Positions 5,114 to 6,237 of a DNA stretch of 6,237 bases are shown piece after piece. Position 1 is the stretch's first letter, and each line of letters opens with the position of its first letter. Made by a program: the position numbers and the translations under genes. The notes below the pieces were generated by a model. The model ran no database searches, was not told the DNA's origin, and saw nothing but the letters and a program-made list of their open reading frames with translations. Source of the stretch: Vulcanimicrobiota bacterium (GTDB lineage: Bacteria; Vulcanimicrobiota; Vulcanimicrobiia; Vulcanimicrobiales; Vulcanimicrobiaceae); contig JABEUW010000266.1 in assembly GCA_013043945.1 (NCBI GenBank), forward strand, positions 1 through 6,237. Reading direction: 5' to 3'.

Positions 5114-6237
5114 ATGAAGTTCAGTACCCGTGCCATTCACGTCGGGCAAGAGGCCGATCCCACGACCGGCGCAACGATCGTTCCGATCTATCAAACCTCG
5201 ACCTACACGCAGAGCGCCGTCGGCGAGCATAAAGGCTTCGACTACAGCCGCACCGTGAATCCGACGCGCAGCGCACTCGAGGCGCAGTTGGCTTCCCTCG
5301 AAAGCGCACGTTACTGCAGCGCCTTCTCCAGCGGTATGGCCGCGACCGCGGCCGTCCTAAACCTCTGCAGCGCCGGCGATCATATCGTCGTTACCGACGA
5401 CCTCTACGGTGGAACCTACCGCCTCTTCTCGCGGGTGTTGAGCCGTTACGGAATGAGCTTTACCTACGTCGATATGAGTGACCTCGCGGCGGTGCGCGCG
5501 GCGATCCAACCCGAAACGAAACTCATTTGGATCGAGACGCCGACCAACCCGTTGCTGAAGATCGTCGACATCGCCGCGGTCTGCGCGCTCCGCGATCCGC
5601 AACGAACGATGGTCGTCGTCGATAACACCTTTGCTTCGCCGTATTTTCAACAACCGCTCGCTCTCGGAGCCGATGTCGTCGTTCATTCTACGACGAAATA
5701 TATCGGCGGCCACTCCGACGTCGTCGGCGGAGCGGCGATCACCGACCGCGCGGATCTTCACGAGACGATCAAGTTTCACCAAAATGCCGTCGGCGGCGTT
5801 CCCGGTCCGCACGATGCATGGTTGACGATGCGCGGGGCGAAGACGCTCGCGCTCCGCATGCGCGAGCACGCGGCGAACGCCGCTCGCGTTGCCGACTTTC
5901 TCGAGCAGCACGATGAAGTCGCCCGCGTCTATTACCCTGGTTTGCCCAGCCATCCGCAGCATGCGATTGCAAAAGCGCAGATGAGCGGCTTCGGCGGCAT
6001 GGTGAGCTTCGTACTACGCGGGCCGGTCGAGCGCGCGTTCGCTTTCGCTCGCGAGACGAAACTCTTCAGTCTCGCCGAATCACTCGGCGGAGTGGAATCG
6101 CTGCTCTGTCATCCCGCGCGCATGACGCATGGATCGATCCCGAAAGAAGATCGCGAACGACGCGGCGTCACCGACGGGCTCTTACGGCTCTCCGTCGGTA
6201 TCGAGGATTGCGACGATCTCATCGCCGACCTGCGCCA
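5114..6237 (+). CDS. Cystathionine gamma-synthase/gamma-lyase family PLP enzyme (3' end cut by window)
   Basis: 374 codons of a Cys/Met-metabolism PLP enzyme are present; the frame stays open at the right edge. The family is about 380-400 residues, so only a short C-terminal piece is missing. Seen: Tyr44 and Arg46 in YSRTVNPTR, which in the tetramer bind the phosphate of the neighbouring subunit; SSGMAA at 72-77; DLYGGTYR with Tyr98 stacking on PLP; ETPTNPLLK near 141-149; Asp170 in DNTFASPY; and the PLP lysine Lys195 in STTKYIGGHSD. ESLGGVES carries Glu328, equivalent to the Glu found in both cystathionine gamma-synthases and gamma-lyases, so beta-lyase is less likely. Its place 9 bp after cystathionine beta-synthase favours cystathionine gamma-lyase, which makes cysteine in reverse transsulfuration, but gamma-synthase cannot be excluded because the two are near-identical in motifs. 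The ATG at 5114 is the natural start; no strong Shine-Dalgarno is seen, so translation may be coupled to the upstream gene. Confidence 0.92.
   Translation, partial: MKFSTRAIHVGQEADPTTGATIVPIYQTSTYTQSAVGEHKGFDYSRTVNPTRSALEAQLASLESARYCSAFSSGMAATAAVLNLCSAGDHIVVTDDLYGGTYRLFSRVLSRYGMSFTYVDMSDLAAVRAAIQPETKLIWIETPTNPLLKIVDIAAVCALRDPQRTMVVVDNTFASPYFQQPLALGADVVVHSTTKYIGGHSDVVGGAAITDRADLHETIKFHQNAVGGVPGPHDAWLTMRGAKTLALRMREHAANAARVADFLEQHDEVARVYYPGLPSHPQHAIAKAQMSGFGGMVSFVLRGPVERAFAFARETKLFSLAESLGGVESLLCHPARMTHGSIPKEDRERRGVTDGLLRLSVGIEDCDDLIADLR

Noticed and set aside
5357..5962. 201-codon open frame opposite the gamma-synthase/lyase gene
   Set aside because: It is fully covered by the conserved PLP enzyme on the plus strand. 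The composition is shadow-like and it has no motif.

Overview
The window is high-GC bacterial DNA, very likely chromosomal. It carries the 3' part of a class A RNase P RNA gene, five complete protein genes, one further small lipoprotein gene, and a last gene cut by the right edge. I see no insertion sequence, CRISPR array, tRNA or phage gene. Codon use looks uniform by eye and strongly favours G/C at third positions. The taxon cannot be fixed from sequence alone. A rapZ-yvcK pair with no whiA behind it, a membrane-anchored YvcK and an actinobacterial-style cystathionine beta-synthase would fit a deep-branching high-GC lineage, for example Eremiobacterota/WPS-2 or relatives. That placement is a low-confidence inference.

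Layout. Positions 1 to about 192: 3' end of rnpB (+), its 5' part lying left of the window. 272-682: small two-cysteine DUF1858-type protein (+). 702-1094: DUF2203 protein (-), convergent with the previous gene. 1093-1968: RapZ-family protein (+), divergent from DUF2203, with the two ATG codons sharing one CATG palindrome. 1968-3299: YvcK/GlmR-family protein (+) with two N-terminal membrane segments, coupled to rapZ through TAATG. 3217-3615: small lipoprotein (-) whose 3' end overlaps the end of yvcK by 83 bp. 3616-3706: short divergent intergenic region with a strong GC-rich hairpin. 3707-5104: cystathionine beta-synthase with tandem CBS domains (+). 5114-6237: cystathionine gamma-synthase/lyase family enzyme (+), incomplete at the right edge.

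How the genes relate. rapZ and yvcK are classic neighbours; both families are tied to cell-envelope precursor (UDP-GlcNAc/GlcN6P) and central carbon control. The last two genes form a tight transsulfuration operon (homocysteine + serine to cystathionine, then cystathionine to cysteine, or the reverse direction of the second step). The most unusual points are the RapZ protein whose N-terminal P-loop has lost its lysine and other conserved residues while its C-terminal domain looks intact, the fused start codons of DUF2203 and rapZ, and the structured leader in front of the transsulfuration operon.
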